From: Anolis sagrei
Lineage: Eukaryota > Chordata > Lepidosauria > Squamata > Anolidae
DNA length: 64,000 bases
NCBI RefSeq assembly: GCF_037176765.1
Contig: NC_090022.1
Span: forward strand, 80,316,209 to 80,380,208
Reading direction: 5' to 3'
Within the stretch, counting starts at the first letter, position 1. Every line of letters begins with the position of its first letter. A model generated the notes under the pieces. The model was given only the letters and a program-made list of their open reading frames with translations. It did not search any database and was not told where the DNA came from. Of the stretch, positions 32,253 through 44,271 are shown piece after piece. The position numbers and the translations under genes are program-made.

Positions 32253-32640
32253 CTTATTTACTTAGCCGATCCCTCGTAGTCCGAGTAGGATTGTCCTCAA
32301 AGATCAGTGTACTGGCGGTGGGTCCGTCCTATTCTTGGTCTGCATGTTCTTCCGGAGTGAGGGCATTGGTTTCCAGGTGGAAGGCGGTCGGGGTTGGCTT
32401 GATGCACCTTCCTCTTGGCACATTTCTCTCTTTCGCCCTTCATTTGTGACCCTTCAAATTCTACAGCACTGCTAGTCACAGCTGACCTCCAAATGGAGTG
32501 CTCAAGGGCCAGGGCTTCCCAGTTCTCAGTGTCTACGCCAGAGTTTTTAAGGTTGGCTTTGAGCCCATCTTTAAATCTCTGCCCACATTCTATTTTCCAT
32601 TCTTGAGTTCGGAGTGGAGCAACTGCTTTGGGACAACATT
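32253..32640 (-). mobile_element. LINE ORF C-terminal fragment with zinc-finger-like motif
   Basis: The minus strand encodes SSAVEFEGSQMKGEREK followed by RLPPGNQCPHSGRTCRP, which corresponds to a C-x2-C-type finger (NQCPHCGRTCRSRIGL in better copies known from vertebrate retroposons). It is a dead fragment of a non-LTR retrotransposon; the clade is uncertain. Confidence 0.5.
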
Positions 32641-32736
32641 AATCATCCTTAGGCTATTCCAAGAGTGATGTCTGTGGAAATCTAGTAGTTTCCATTCCTC
32701 TCCCCCCCCCCCCCCCCCCCACCATTCATTCTCTAC

Positions 32737-32885
32737 TTCATCACTCTAGAGAATGAATCCACTTTAAATCCAGTTGCTGCCTCCTGCAGAATTCTGGGGT
32801 TTATAGTTTAGTGAGGCTGTTAAAGGCCCCTTTCTAAACTACAAACCCCAGATACAAAGTGGATTCATTCTCTAGTGTGATGAGG
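32737..32885. mobile_element. Palindromic MITE (group A)
   Basis: The left arm ttcatcactctagagaatga atccactttaaat is mirrored by the right arm aaagtggattcattctctag tgtgatgagg. The centre includes ctgcagaattctggggttta and its complement aaactacaaacccca. Same family as 41651-41819. Confidence 0.85.
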
Positions 32886-33274
32886 TCTTCTCTCTGTTAG
32901 CAAAGAAGTCTCCATTCAGAAGCAGCATGTTCGTTTGTGGAAGGATGTTCAATAGGGATGCCCAGAGGGATGTTACAGGAATAGAACCTGAGAAGTTTTT
33001 TTCCTCCTCTCTCCTTGACAACATGTCGCATCTTGTGTCAACAAGACCAATGAAAGGAGTAGCCTTTAATTGGGACTAAACACAGAAGCTGTTCACACTC
33101 ATCTCAGGGTCCCATCGACTTGTTAGAATGCCATGCGTGCATACAACCCAGAGTCAGAAAGATGGAGAATATAAAGTGCTGGATCAGAAGACACAGGCTC
33201 AAAGTCCCATCCAGCCCTGGGGTTTGTTGAATGAGTTTAAACTAGTCACAACTTCTCAAACAAAACTTTATTTA

Positions 33275-34240
33275 TTTATCATGTCAGAAGTGAGTTGCAT
33301 TTAGAAACACAAAGGTTTTTTTTTTAAAAAAAAACAAACAAAAAACTTGGTATTATGCTAAATGTCCTTTGACCAGAAGTTGGCCACTTGGAGTGCCTCT
33401 GGTGTCGCTGTGAGAAGGTCCTCCATTGTGCATGTGGTAGGGCTCAGGTTGGATTGTAGTAGGTAGTCTGTGGTTTGCTCTTCTCCACACTCGCATGTTG
33501 TGGACTCCACTTTATAGCCTAATTTCTTAAAATTAGCTCTGCATCTCGAGGTGCTAGAGCAGTCTGTTCAGTACCTTCCAGGTTGTTCACTCTTCTGTAG
33601 ACAACCAGGAGCAAGTTTCTCATCTGGTCTCAGCCACTGATTGAGGTGCTGGGTTTTAGCCTGCCACTTTTGGACTCTTGCTTGCTGAGGTGTTCATTTG
33701 AGTATTTCTGTAGATCTTAGGAAGCTATTTCTTGATTGAAAGCATTGCCATTCTGGCCGATATCTAAATAGAGGATGGGCCGAAGATGTCAATCCCTTGG
33801 TCCTTTAATTATTGGCTGCTACTTCCCAGCAGATGTCAGGTGGTGCAATACCAACTAAACAGTGTAATTTCTCCAGTGGTGTGGGGCATAGACATCCTGT
33901 GACAATGTGGCATGTCTCATTAGGAGCCACATCCACTGTTTAAGCATGGCAAGATTTTTCCACACTGGGCACGCATATTCAGCAGCAGAGTAGCAAAGTT
34001 CAAGGGCAGATGTCTTCACTGTGTCTGGTTGTGATTCCCAGGTTGTGCCAGTCTGCTTTTGCATGATATTCTTTCCAGCACTCACGCTTTGCTTGATATT
34101 CAAGCAGTGCTTCTTTCAAACAACAATATCTCACAAGGATGTTGTAGTTGTAAATTGGGATGGTGTATCCCAGCATGGAGCCTTCTTCAGTGGAAGGGTG
34201 GGATTTTGGGATATTAAATAAATAAACCATGAGAGGAGGC
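33275..34240 (-). mobile_element. Non-LTR retrotransposon 3' part
   Basis: The minus strand encodes TSALELCYSAAEYACPVWKN, a known motif of the C-terminal reverse-transcriptase region, then a putative finger CECGEEQTTDYLLQSNLSPT and the ORF end ANFWSKDI near 33355. An A/T-rich tail follows to 33275. The ORF is broken. The LINE clade cannot be named with confidence (not CR1, L1 or BovB). Confidence 0.65.
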
Positions 34241-34429
34241 ATATTCACTTCCTAAAACAATACATATCTGGAAATTAAGCTATGATACCAATCCTATCCT
34301 AAATAAATGCAACTCTTAATAAATGTGGGCAGACTCAGACTTTTGGGTAATGAAGGAAAGTACTCTTAGTAGACCATGAGCTGAACATGAGGTTAACCAT
34401 GTAATGGGACAGCTATAAAAGGGAAATAA

Positions 34430-34870
34430 TTGTTCACCTATATTCTGTTCTGATCAGACCTCACCTGGAATACTGTGTCCATTTCTAGGCACCAGAATTC
34501 AAGAAGAATATGGAGAAGAGAACTTTAGGAGGTGTCATGACAGCAATGTTTAAATATTTGAAGGGACATCATATTGAAGGTTATTTTCTGCTGCTACACA
34601 GTCTAGGACATGGAACAATACATTCCAACAACAGGAAAAGGGATTCCATCCAAACATTAGGAATTACTTTCTTACTGTAGAAACTTAAGTATTAAACAAT
34701 TAAATGCATTGCTTCGGAGTGTAGTGGAGTCTCCTTCTCTGAAGATTTTTAAATAGAGGGCTGAATGACCATCTGTTAGGAGTGTTTTACTGTGTATTCC
34801 TGTGTGGTAGTGATTTGAACTGGAGGCACCTGTGGTCCTGTTGAATGTTGTGTTTCTATGATTCTGCTTT
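34430..34870 (+). mobile_element. Old CR1 LINE fragment
   Basis: Plus-strand CR1 sequence: cagacctcacctggaatact gtgtcc, aacattaggaattactttct tactgta, gtgtagtggagtctccttct. Diverged and missing the terminal repeat, hence older than the copies at 29408 and 59386. Confidence 0.7.
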
Positions 34871-35499
34871 CCACGTGTTCAGAGCTTATTCCAGGACTCT
34901 ATGCACTCTGGTCCTGGGAGCCCATTCAGGGGACTGAATCCTATCTCAAATGACTCATCCTTTGATTGGGGTGGAAGTTCTTGCTTGGCTTGACAAGGCA
35001 GCCTCAATCTATATTCTGCTCCCTTTTGAAAGCTGCTTTTGTATGAAGGGTGTTAGGTTTTGGCTTAAAAATAGATCCTTTTAGACTGCACTCCCATACA
35101 CACTTATTCATTGGCGACTGCCATTCAATTCAAACAGATTTACTTTTGTGTTCACATATTTAGGATCACATTGTTAATTTGAAACATTAGGACATTAACA
35201 AAAGTTAGACAGAAGTTTCTCAGGTTTGAGTTCCTTGTTGACTTTCATGACCAATGCAATTTTTTATCTTATTTGAAGGCTGGAAAGCATCCCCTATAGG
35301 ATTGGTGGGTATCTCCTGCTATTGCATCTCTTGTTGGAGAATTGGAAGACTACTCCTTTTAAATAAACTAAACAAGATGCCCCTTCTGTATTTTGGGATG
35401 CTTATCCTTTATGTGTGCATTGTATAATTTGTGAATACAGGGAACAGATTAATTTTACAAACATGGTGAAGTTAACTGAAATGAATACTTTTATTTGGC

Positions 35500-35795
35500 A
35501 CTAGCCATCCCCTGCCATGCGTTGCTGTGGCCCAGTCTGTGTATATGTGTTTTGTGTGTGTATATATGTGTATGTATGTATATATGTGTGGTTTTAAGCA
35601 TGCATTATAATGGGGTTTTTTTGCTTTTCAAGTCTCTTCCACTGTGTTTTTCAGTGTTTTTATGAGTGATGGTCACTCATTGGCCTGATAGGTGTATTGT
35701 ATCCAAATTTTGTGTCAATTCATTTAATGGTTATTGAGTTATGTTAATCTCACAAATGAACATTACATTTTTATTTATATAGATTTAGGTAGACA
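35500..35795 (+). repeat. Unclassified interspersed repeat
   Basis: Starts gccatcccctgccatgcgtt gctgtggcc, has a (GT)n-rich region, and ends ttttgtgtcaattcatttaa tgg, gagttatgttaatctcacaa atgaac and tttttatttatatagattt. I recognise this end as a repeated type in other genomes but cannot assign a family. Confidence 0.4.
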
Positions 35796-36222
35796 CAAAC
35801 TTGGTAATAACTGCTTTCTGATTGTCAACTCAATATGTCACAAATTTTAATTGCTGTTCTGAAAACTTGTCAACACCAATTGTCACCTTTTAACATATGA
35901 CAAGGCAGGAAGGGGGCCTTCAGGCTAGGGAATGATTGCCTTCATTTTAGAAGGCCTGGTGGATAGATAGTTACCTTACAGACTGGGATGGGCAACCGTA
36001 GGAGGCTGCAGGGCCATACTTGCCTACCATGGGAACTTGGAGAACACTTGTTGTGTCCCCTAAAGTCCAGAAAGGCATCTTTTACTTCAAAACATCTTTT
36101 TAACCAAAAAGAGGTTGCAAGGACCAATTAGATTTTTTTTGCTCCTCTTATGCTGTTAAAATGAAAGCCTTTTCCCCTTCAGTTAAGAAAGTAACATTCT
36201 ATGTTACTTTCTGTGTGGAAAT

Positions 36223-36223
36223 A

Positions 36224-36264
<41 letters not shown>
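36223..36264. repeat. (CTGT)n(CTAT)n microsatellite
   Basis: Compound tetranucleotide repeat: about six ctgt units followed by about four ctat units, next to the hAT MITE at 36278. Confidence 0.92.
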
Positions 36265-36265
<1 letters not shown>

Positions 36266-36269
36266 CTGG

Positions 36270-36420
36270 GTCTAAAACAGTGATTTTCAACCTGTGGGTC
36301 GCCAGATGTTTTGGCCTTCAACTCCCAGAAACCCTAACAGCTGGTAAATTGGCTGGGATTTCTAGGAGTTGTAGGCCAAAACACTTGGCAACCCACAGGT
36401 TGAGAACCACTGGTCTAAAA
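36270..36420. mobile_element. hAT MITE (135 bases) with perfect 8-base target duplication
   Basis: The element at 36278-36412 runs from CAGTGATTTTCAACC to GGTTGAGAACCACTG and is flanked by GTCTAAAA at 36270-36277 and 36413-36420. The inside is a palindrome around cctaacagctggtaaattgg. The end sequence and 8-base duplication are diagnostic of hAT (Charlie/MER5-like). Confidence 0.93.
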
Positions 36421-36936
36421 GAACACAAGGAGGGGCAGAGTGAAATTTACCCCAAACTATCTAGGTGACACAGATATTTCTTTTAGGCAGAAACAAACCC
36501 TCCCATTTAGGTGTTTGTGTCCCTTGAAGACCTCAAAATGGCCTTGGGGCCCACAAGTGATATTCCCACAACTCTTGATACAGAGGGTGACAGTAGAGTC
36601 TGCAGGAATTGTCTTTTTCAAAGGGAGGAGAAATAAAGATGTTCAGTTATAGTTTGGGGTTTTAAAGATATATCTGGATACTTGTTTAATTTTTCATGTT
36701 ATCAGCTGCTATTCCCAAGTGACATAATAGCATTTGCTTTCATGACTTAAATCGTTGTTTGCATCAGGAAAATACATAAAGGACGGTGCAGATTGGCAGA
36801 GAAAAATATTGGGGAGGGGGACAATAGAAGATGTGAATGATTTAAGGGACCAGATGTTAATTCACCTTGTGCTGCTCCTCTGTGATGACCTTTTCAAGAG
36901 TTCAGGACTTTGAACAATGTGCTTGTATTTCCCCAG

Positions 36937-37022
36937 GAAAGAGAGAGATAGTCACCTCCCAGACACACCATGAAATCATCATTCCTCTGTGGAGGGCATA
37001 TGGAAGTCCTGGAAATAATCAA
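36937..37022 (+). CDS. ADAM19: ADAM19 exon 2, prodomain
   Basis: 86 bases, starting with two bases of Gly33. It encodes KREIVTSQTHHEIIIPLWRA then YGSPGNNQ (34-61) in phase 0 to the donor GTAAGT at 37023. HHEIIIPLW aligns with LQHELIIPQW of human ADAM19, the start of the reprolysin prodomain. Acceptor …tttccccag at 36936. Confidence 0.9.
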
Positions 37023-39741
37023 GTAAGTTCCTTATCCTGAAAAACAGAGATTACTGAACCCTCTTCATCCCTTTCAGATAACCATGATGTTCCAGATCTG
37101 ATTATTGGTGGGCAAAACATATCAGCCATTTGCTAGCTGAGAAGGAGCTCTGAAATCCATCTTTCCTGGAGACAATGAAGTCTATAAATCCATGTATGCC
37201 CCTTATCAGAACAAGACAGTGCATGTAATGATGTTCTGTATCCCTTTGAACTGGCATCTGGCAGGAGCATTAAAGCTAAAGAAGGATTCCAGCTCTTTAT
37301 TTTAATGTTCTGGTCTTCCTTACTTTTTGCTCTGCTTTTAAAAGTGCCCTAGTTGGAAACTGATTTAATCATAAACATTTGTTTCTGTGTATCTGCTGAT
37401 GGCCCCAGAAACTTATCACATTTTATAATGTGGATCTGGCAGAGGTGATCATTGTGCAGGTCTAAGAAGAGGCAGCGGTTTTATTTTTTTGTTTGAGAAC
37501 TTTTAAGACTTGTACATTTTTATTGTGTGACCCTTCTTGATGCATCTTGCTAATGGCCTAAATATAATTCTTATCCATGTGAGTAAATGTTGAGATTAAG
37601 AGTGTGTGATCAGCTTGAAAACATTTACCCCAGAGTTAGGAAACATGCATATCTCTGTCACTGGACTTGAACTCTTAGCAGTTTTCGACAGCCAAAAATG
37701 CTGGATATTGCAATCTAGTAATGCCCAGAAGGCTGCCTGATTCCCACAGGCTTCTTCCAGTGTTTGTGTGCCAAAATAGGATTAAAACCTTGGTTTAGTC
37801 CTAGCATGGCCAGTGATGAAAAATTATGGGAGCTGTGGTCTAAAACATCTAGAGAATCAAAGATTATTGATTCTAAGAGTAAATCATAGCACTAGTCAAA
37901 TTGGGAGCTGTTAACATTATTTTTCATATTTGAATATCCACCATAAACATTACTGAAGAAATGTGTGGCATGGGGAAACAATAGTTCTTGAGGTTGCAGC
38001 AGCTGGAAAAACTACAGCTGGAGCAATGAATGCCAGCTCTCTCTGTGTAGAACACAGCTTTTGCTAAGTTTTTCCATTCATCTGTGATCCTGGGATGCTC
38101 ATATATGTACAGACATCTGAGTGTGTGGACTGCATGGAAGGAAATGTTCAATAAAGCTGTTAGCCTTCCATCTGCCCTGAGCCTCAGTCCAACATTGGCG
38201 GTTCTTCCAACCCTTCTGAAGATACTTCCTACAGGAAAAGAGATGGCACAAGTGTGCAGCAGAATTATCTGGAGGGATAATCCAGTTGCTGATGTTTTAT
38301 CTGTTTTAATGGAAAGTAAGTACGAGACAAGTCTGAAGTGAGGGTAGTCAAGTGGCCTAAGTTAAAGGAAATGGTTCTCTATTTGAAGCACTCCCCATTC
38401 CAAGGTAGGTAATTTTAAGGAACTATGAGAAGCAACTGTATGGAAGCTTTAAAGCAGTTGGTTCACACCTTGACAGCAAACTTAGTAGGGACGCGGTATG
38501 TTATGACTCCTTAAATTAAAAATATTATTTCATTTGCATAGGCATGTGTAAATAAACACATGTTAGTTTCATATAGATCTGCATTCTCTCTTGTCCCCAT
38601 TTCAGTGGCAGGTTTTCTGTTTTGGTGTAAGTAGCTACCCAATGTGGAGTAGAAAAATCCTAATCAAAGCAAGCACAGGTTTTTACCCAGTTTCTGGATA
38701 TGTGATAATGTAGTATTAAAAGATTTGGCTATTGCTTTCAAATGCTTTGAAAACTTAAGAACTTTTAAAATGGATGTGGCAGAATTTGTGTAATATGAAG
38801 TAAGACACTAACATTATTTCAATTTTTTTTGTTCAAGAACACAGTGGTTATATAGATTGCACAACAAGATTACACAAGGGACTCTCAAACTATGGTCTGC
38901 CTTCTGAGTAGTTACAAACAGAGCCTAGAGGACCAGATGTTCCCCTGTCAAGTTGCAATTCCATTAACACAAAGAGGAATGTCATCATACTATGAATATG
39001 GTATCTTAAAAGATTTGCAGGAGCCAAGCTGATGTAGTGTTAGATTTCAACAGCAATTCCCCGGAGTGTGAATGCTCATTCATGCTGGCCAAATGTGTCA
39101 GCAGGTGGCAGTTTTTCTTGCTGATCCTACCATTTCTATTTCAGTATTTTTCCCATCCCAGTCTAATTTCAACATATAGTTCTTGCTCCTTGCAGCAAAG
39201 TTATACTCTTTAATTGAAAGAGCTTCCTGAAGATACTAACATTGTTGGTACAATGTGTAATTTGTAAGAGTTACTGGAAATTAAAATTTCTCATTTTGCT
39301 TTCCTTCTTAGGTGAGGTGTTAGTGAAAACTACAATTATTCATTTGTTTTTTGTTAGTTGTCAGTTATAGTTTTTTAAATGTTTGATGCAATGTCAAGGA
39401 TATGTGAGAAAACGGAAATGTGTCTTGTTATATAATTTACTTGTTTCTTCCTCTCTACTTCACTTGCAAGTGAAAAATTGCTAAACATTTGCTGGTAGCT
39501 TCTTACATTATTACTAAAAAAAAATGTCACTGTCATATTTCCTCTTCTGTGGCAATATCCGTAGCTGTGGTGAGATGACTGTTCTGTTTCCAGATAATTA
39601 CATTTGGTCTGTACATTGGTTCACAGTAAGACAGGTAGTGGTTTAGATGAATCACCTATGTTCAATTTCCAAATATTGTTTTCAAAAGCATGTTATGTTA
39701 GTATCCCCATTTAATTTATTGAAGTGATCGTATCCTGAATA
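37023..39741. other. ADAM19 intron 2, left part
   Basis: No gene or clear mobile element. A short tail (tggccagtgatg ... gggagctgtggtctaaaaca) at 37808-37850 looks like a MITE/SINE scrap. Confidence 0.45.
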
Positions 39742-40085
39742 TAGTTGGCCCTCCACATTTGTGGGTTTGACCTTTGATGATTTATTTATTCATTATTTTG
39801 ATTAATATATTCTCCCTAGGAATCTCTAGGTCCTCTAGTGAAACTATGTGGTCCATTTCTGCCAGAAGTTTTGCTGGAAGACCTAGAGATTCCTAGATTG
39901 AATATCTCTCTAGGTATTTTTTTGATCATCCAATGGGATTATGTGGCCAACATCAGGTGGAAGTTAACCACAGAGTTGTGCTGGAAGACCTAGAGATTCC
40001 TAGAGAGGTGTTCTCTCAAATTAAAAAAAAATAGTTTTTCTATTTTTTTTCACTTCCATGAGAGTACAGTGCCCCTAATCCCAAC
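39742..40085. mobile_element. Pogo/Tigger-like MITE with internal inverted repeats
   Basis: Begins agttggccctccacatttgt gggtttgac, resembling Tigger/pogo ends. The inside has a 17-base word, GACCTAGAGATTCCTAG, at 39880-39896 and 39987-40003, and its exact complement at 39816-39832. No second terminus was fixed, so the family label is provisional. Confidence 0.45.
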
Positions 40086-40989
40086 AAATATAGAAGGTGA
40101 ACTGCATTTTCTTTTCTATTCTTCTACATGCTTGTATCATCTGTCCTTATTTATTTTAAGACGCAACTGTAATCTGTTATATATTATATACTTACATGGG
40201 TCCCACTGATTTTCCATCTGAGTAAAATGTATCTCATTGGATTGCAACGGTTCTGCAGATTACTGCTTGACAAGCAAAACACACAAAGTCCTATATCTCA
40301 GTTAATGACTCTGATGTTTTGGTAAACTCTACAGTATTCATGCCTGGCTTATCATATATGTTTTTACAAGGTTTGATATGAAAAGGCCCTGTAGGAGTTA
40401 CATTTGGGACAGAAAAATAAACCAAATCAAGATCAGAGATAGCCTTACCACTGAGAAGGGTAGAGTATCTCCTTTATGTAGCAGATTTTAAGGGTCATGA
40501 TGAAAGAGCAACTTGCAATGGTGGCTGGTGGATCTCTTGTTACTGGCAGATAATCCACTCCAGGTTCTGGATAGATCTGAAGGAGCTATCCATGGTGCTG
40601 AATCTATTTAGGGAATAGAGTTCTCCAGGTTAGCTCATCCTTTTGAGTCCTAGCTGAAACCTTGAGTGAATTCACAGACTCAAGATCAACCAACCACTAC
40701 TAATAGCAACTTGTTACTTAATTTGTTTTCATTGTGTTTTGACTGCTGGGCACAAAGAGTTGTTTGAGAATTTGTCTCTTGTGCTAAAATAACTTTACTG
40801 TCTTGGCTATATGTATCTTGAACTGAGTGGGATGCCCTTTGCTGTTCTGCCTCAAGTAGCAGAATACATTGGACCAACCCTTCCTGGAAATCATTCATTT
40901 ACTATAGTGTCCTGTTTTAGCTCAGCCTTGAAACTATCATTAACTGGTTTCAAGTAAGGCCATTAACCATTACCTTGGCTGATGTGGGC

Positions 40990-41226
40990 CCAAATTACAG
41001 GAAAGGGGATTCCACTTGAACATTAAGAAGAACTTCCTTACTGTAAGAGCTGTTTGGCAATGGAACTCTCTGCCTCAGAGTGTGGTGGAAGCTCCTTCCT
41101 TGGAAGTTTTTAAACAGAGGCTGGATGGTCATCTGTCAGGGATACTTTGATGGTGCTTTTCCTGCATGGTGGGGGTTGGACTAGATGGTTCATGTGTTCT
41201 CTTCCAACTCTATGATTCTCAGAAAC
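40990..41226 (+). mobile_element. CR1 LINE 3' end
   Basis: Plus-strand copy ending gggggttggactagatggtt, tcttccaactctatgattct. Upstream it carries gcaatggaactctctgcctc and tttttaaacagaggctggat, the CR1 ORF end. It lies 180 bases upstream of ADAM19 exon 3. Confidence 0.88.
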
Positions 41227-41408
41227 TAGTGTTAATGGAAGCTTTTAGGTTTGTTCACTTCTGCGTCAATATTCAGTAAACATAAGGGTTGTGAATGTGA
41301 CTACAATATTTATTTATATCCTAGTTTCATCTACTAAAATATGATTATCTAAAGCCTCTTGTTTTGAGTATGTGTGTGTATGTCGAACAGATTCTATTTT
41401 TCTTGCAG

Positions 41409-41479
41409 TATCCACCCAGAGCAGAAGTCAGTATAACAGCGGAAGGAAGAAATCTTATCTTGGATGTCGAGAAGAACAA
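41409..41479 (+). CDS. ADAM19: ADAM19 exon 3, prodomain
   Basis: 71 bases encoding YPPRAEVSITAEGRNLILDV then EKN (62-84) and two bases of Lys85. It aligns with HPLKAELRVMAEGRELILDL of human ADAM19 residue for residue. The acceptor is …ttcttgcag at 41408 and the donor is GTAAGA at 41480. The prodomain keeps the protease latent until furin-type cleavage, known from the family and outside this exon. Confidence 0.93.
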
Positions 41480-41650
41480 GTAAGAAAGCTATCTTGAAAT
41501 CATGAACGATAAGGAAGAGTGTAAGATAAGAAAAAGCATACGGATATTTGTGTAAATAATCTAAGTTTTGTAACCGTACTAAGCAGGAAGCTCTAGTTAT
41601 TAGTCAACTTTATGTGTGGGTAACCAAATAAAGTAAAGTTTTGTTTATTG

Positions 41651-41819
41651 CCTCATCACACTAGAGCATGGATCCATTTTAAATCTGGTTGCTGCCTCCT
41701 GAAGAATTCTGGCGTTTGTAGTTTAGTGAGGTCCAGGTCCTCCCTAAACTACAAACCCCATAATTCTGCAGGAGGCAGAAACCGGATTTAAAGTGGATCC
41801 AAGCTCTAGCATGATGAAG
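41651..41819. mobile_element. Palindromic MITE (group A)
   Basis: Ends cctcatcacactagagcatg gatcc and ggatccaagctctagcatga tgaag mirror each other. The inside carries ctgcctcctgaagaattctg and the complementary attctgcaggaggcagaaac. Same family as 32737-32885. Confidence 0.85.
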
Positions 41820-43929
41820 TTTTTAATATAAATGTTTCACTAGCCAAAACAAAGGACATGCTTTTAAAATTCTTAACTATTATTTTAATTCTATTAATTT
41901 GGAAGAGGGTTGCAGGATCAGATCAAAGGCCCGTCAACATTCAATTCACATGGAAAGCCCCAAGGCAGACATGAGTGAAATGGCACTCCCATTGCTTAGT
42001 AATGATGACACCAAGGCATGACGGCTCTGATACTGGAGGGAATATACAGTATATAATGACGGATAGCTTCATCCTCTATCAATTTCTGCAGTCCTCTTTT
42101 GAAGCTGCCCTAGTTGAAAAATGCTCATATTTTAAACATCTCCATGATCATTGGGAATGGAATATAAAAGAGATGCTGTTGCATACTTTGGAAGATATCC
42201 TGTTGAACATCACTGAGGATGGAACCCCAAACTCTGTTGTAGCATGCACACGAAACAAAACTCTTAGCATCCCTTTCCTTCTTGTAAAGTACCCTCTGTT
42301 GGAACTTACTTCTTATGGATCCCTTATCACTATGAGATTCTGGAGCCCTAATAACAATGAAAGAGTGAATGAAACTTGCAAATGCTCCTTCCCACATTAA
42401 TGTGGGAGGAAGGAGAGAAATGGTTAGGGTTAGGGTTCCCAAGGTTAGGGAAGTGGCAGTAGGATGAATGGATGGAGGGGCTTTCATCTGCAGAGTACTG
42501 GGGTATGATTTATGGAAGAAATTTGATTTGTTTTATTGTAATGAAAGGAATGTCTACACAGGGCTTTGGTCAGGATTATAATTATTAGATTGGAATGGAT
42601 CCCTTTCATATCATCATAGGAGAGTGAGAAAAACCACACAGTTCATGTAAGCACTCATTTCCACAGAGACTCAATGCAATCCTATATTGTGTAACACCCT
42701 GTATAATCTTTTGGCAGTTCAGGACTGATCAATACATAGCGAGAAAAACATACATACTTCTTGCATTAGGAATCAAATCTTTGTTTCCTTAAAGCACAGG
42801 GAAATTTTTTTGACCTCAAGGAGGTCCAGCTATCATCTGACTGTAATACATTTATCTACTGCTGCATTTAGAAAGTGACGGAGCACTGTAAAATGCATTC
42901 AATAATTCCCTTAATGGTCTATTATGGATCGAGCTTCAGAATAGAGCCTTTACTGAGTTCTAAATCTGTTTCTCTAACTTGGTTTGGGTCTGCATCCTAC
43001 TGTAAACATGACCATTCATGCTCATTGTATATATGTCACAGTATTTTCGACTTGTGCAGAACAACAAAACAAGGTAAGCCTATTAATGGCACAACTTATT
43101 GGCAGAAACAAAGTCCTGAGCAAAACACTAACTGTCAATTAACTTTGAGAAAGATGACATAACCTCCTCCAGGTGCCTCCTGGGAACCATGCTGTGCTAT
43201 TTTAATCGGAGGCCTGCTCTCAACTTGCTTATAAAACGGAACACATATATTGTGTTCATTTCCTGACTGGGCCCCTCATTCATTCAAACAGACTCACACT
43301 GACATTCAACTCTAGAAGGGAATACAGGAGTAAATGAACTGAACTCATGATTTTGTTTGATATAGTATGTAGTAATTGCAATCCTTCATCCTTATACTAA
43401 CTGCTATTAGGTTCCTAATATATATCTATATCACTATGAATAATAATATTCTCTAGTTTGTTGTTACATTCCCAAGACTTAGATCTTTTTTTTACCTGTA
43501 AGAATAATGGTATTATTTGAACTAAGTTTCAATGATATATAATGATGAAGTGATAATGATGTATAATGATGAAATGGTGTATAATTGTCCTTTACTTGAA
43601 TGGTTGCATGAAGGTAGATCTTATTTCCATTTTTACAATGTTTACAATTTTAGAATGGTAGCCATGTTATTACGCAAAAAGTCTTGTTGTGCTATTACTA
43701 AAGACTTAGTATTTCATATATACCTATGAGGAGGGGAAGAGCATATAAGTTTTTTTTAAAAAAATTCAAAACATTGAATAGTTATCATGAGCCAGAGACC
43801 ACCAATTTGTGTAAAATTGCACCCTTTACTACGGTAAGTTGCTGATTTGTTTGTGAACCATGTCAATTTTTTCCAAATAAACACAGTGTTGCATTGCAAA
43901 TTTCCAAGTTCTCTGAAATTAACAAAGGA

Positions 43930-44270
43930 AGTGCCGTATATTCTGGGGTACTAGACAACTTTTTAGGCATGTAAAACCTTATAAAATTTTGGGGGTAGTC
44001 TAGTACGCCGGGTATAAAATTAAAATAATAATAAAATTACATACTATGGCTGCCTTGGCCCGGGTTCCCCTCCTCCTCCGCCTTGGCTCATGACAGCCTC
44101 CCGGGCAGGCTCCCCATCCTTCCTCCCTTCCTGGCTGCCTTCCTTGCTCAGGCCCCGGCCCAGGCCTCTCCTTTGTTGGCGGCTGGGCCCCTGGGCTGCT
44201 TCCCGCGCTGCTCAGGCCACTCTCCTTCCTGGCCAGGCCTCGTGAGAAGCGCCTCTTCTCCCATGGGACA
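43930..44270. mobile_element. Unclassified DNA element with GC-rich interior
   Basis: Begins gtgccgtatattctggggta and has an inverted pair (ctagacaactttttaggc / aattttgggggtagtctagta) within its first 100 bases, then a (AATA)n stretch and a GC-rich interior of cctccc and ggcccgg type to about 44270. It abuts a hAT-like element and may have truncated it. Family unknown. Confidence 0.35.
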
Positions 44271-44271
44271 A

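Larger units (their letters stand above)
31405..36936. other. ADAM19 intron 1
   Basis: 5.5 kb intron, packed with repeats (hAT, MITEs, LINE and CR1 fragments, listed separately). Stretches at 32900-33270 and 34870-35500 show nothing I can name. C-run at 32702-32720; poly-T/A stretch at 33318-33340. Confidence 0.6.

Noticed and set aside
41975-42400. 141-codon open frame in ADAM19 intron 3
   Set aside because: Composition is not protein-like in any family I know; no splice context. Likely chance.
42424-42450. TTAGGG-like repeats suggesting an interstitial telomere
   Set aside because: Only about three imperfect units; too few to call.
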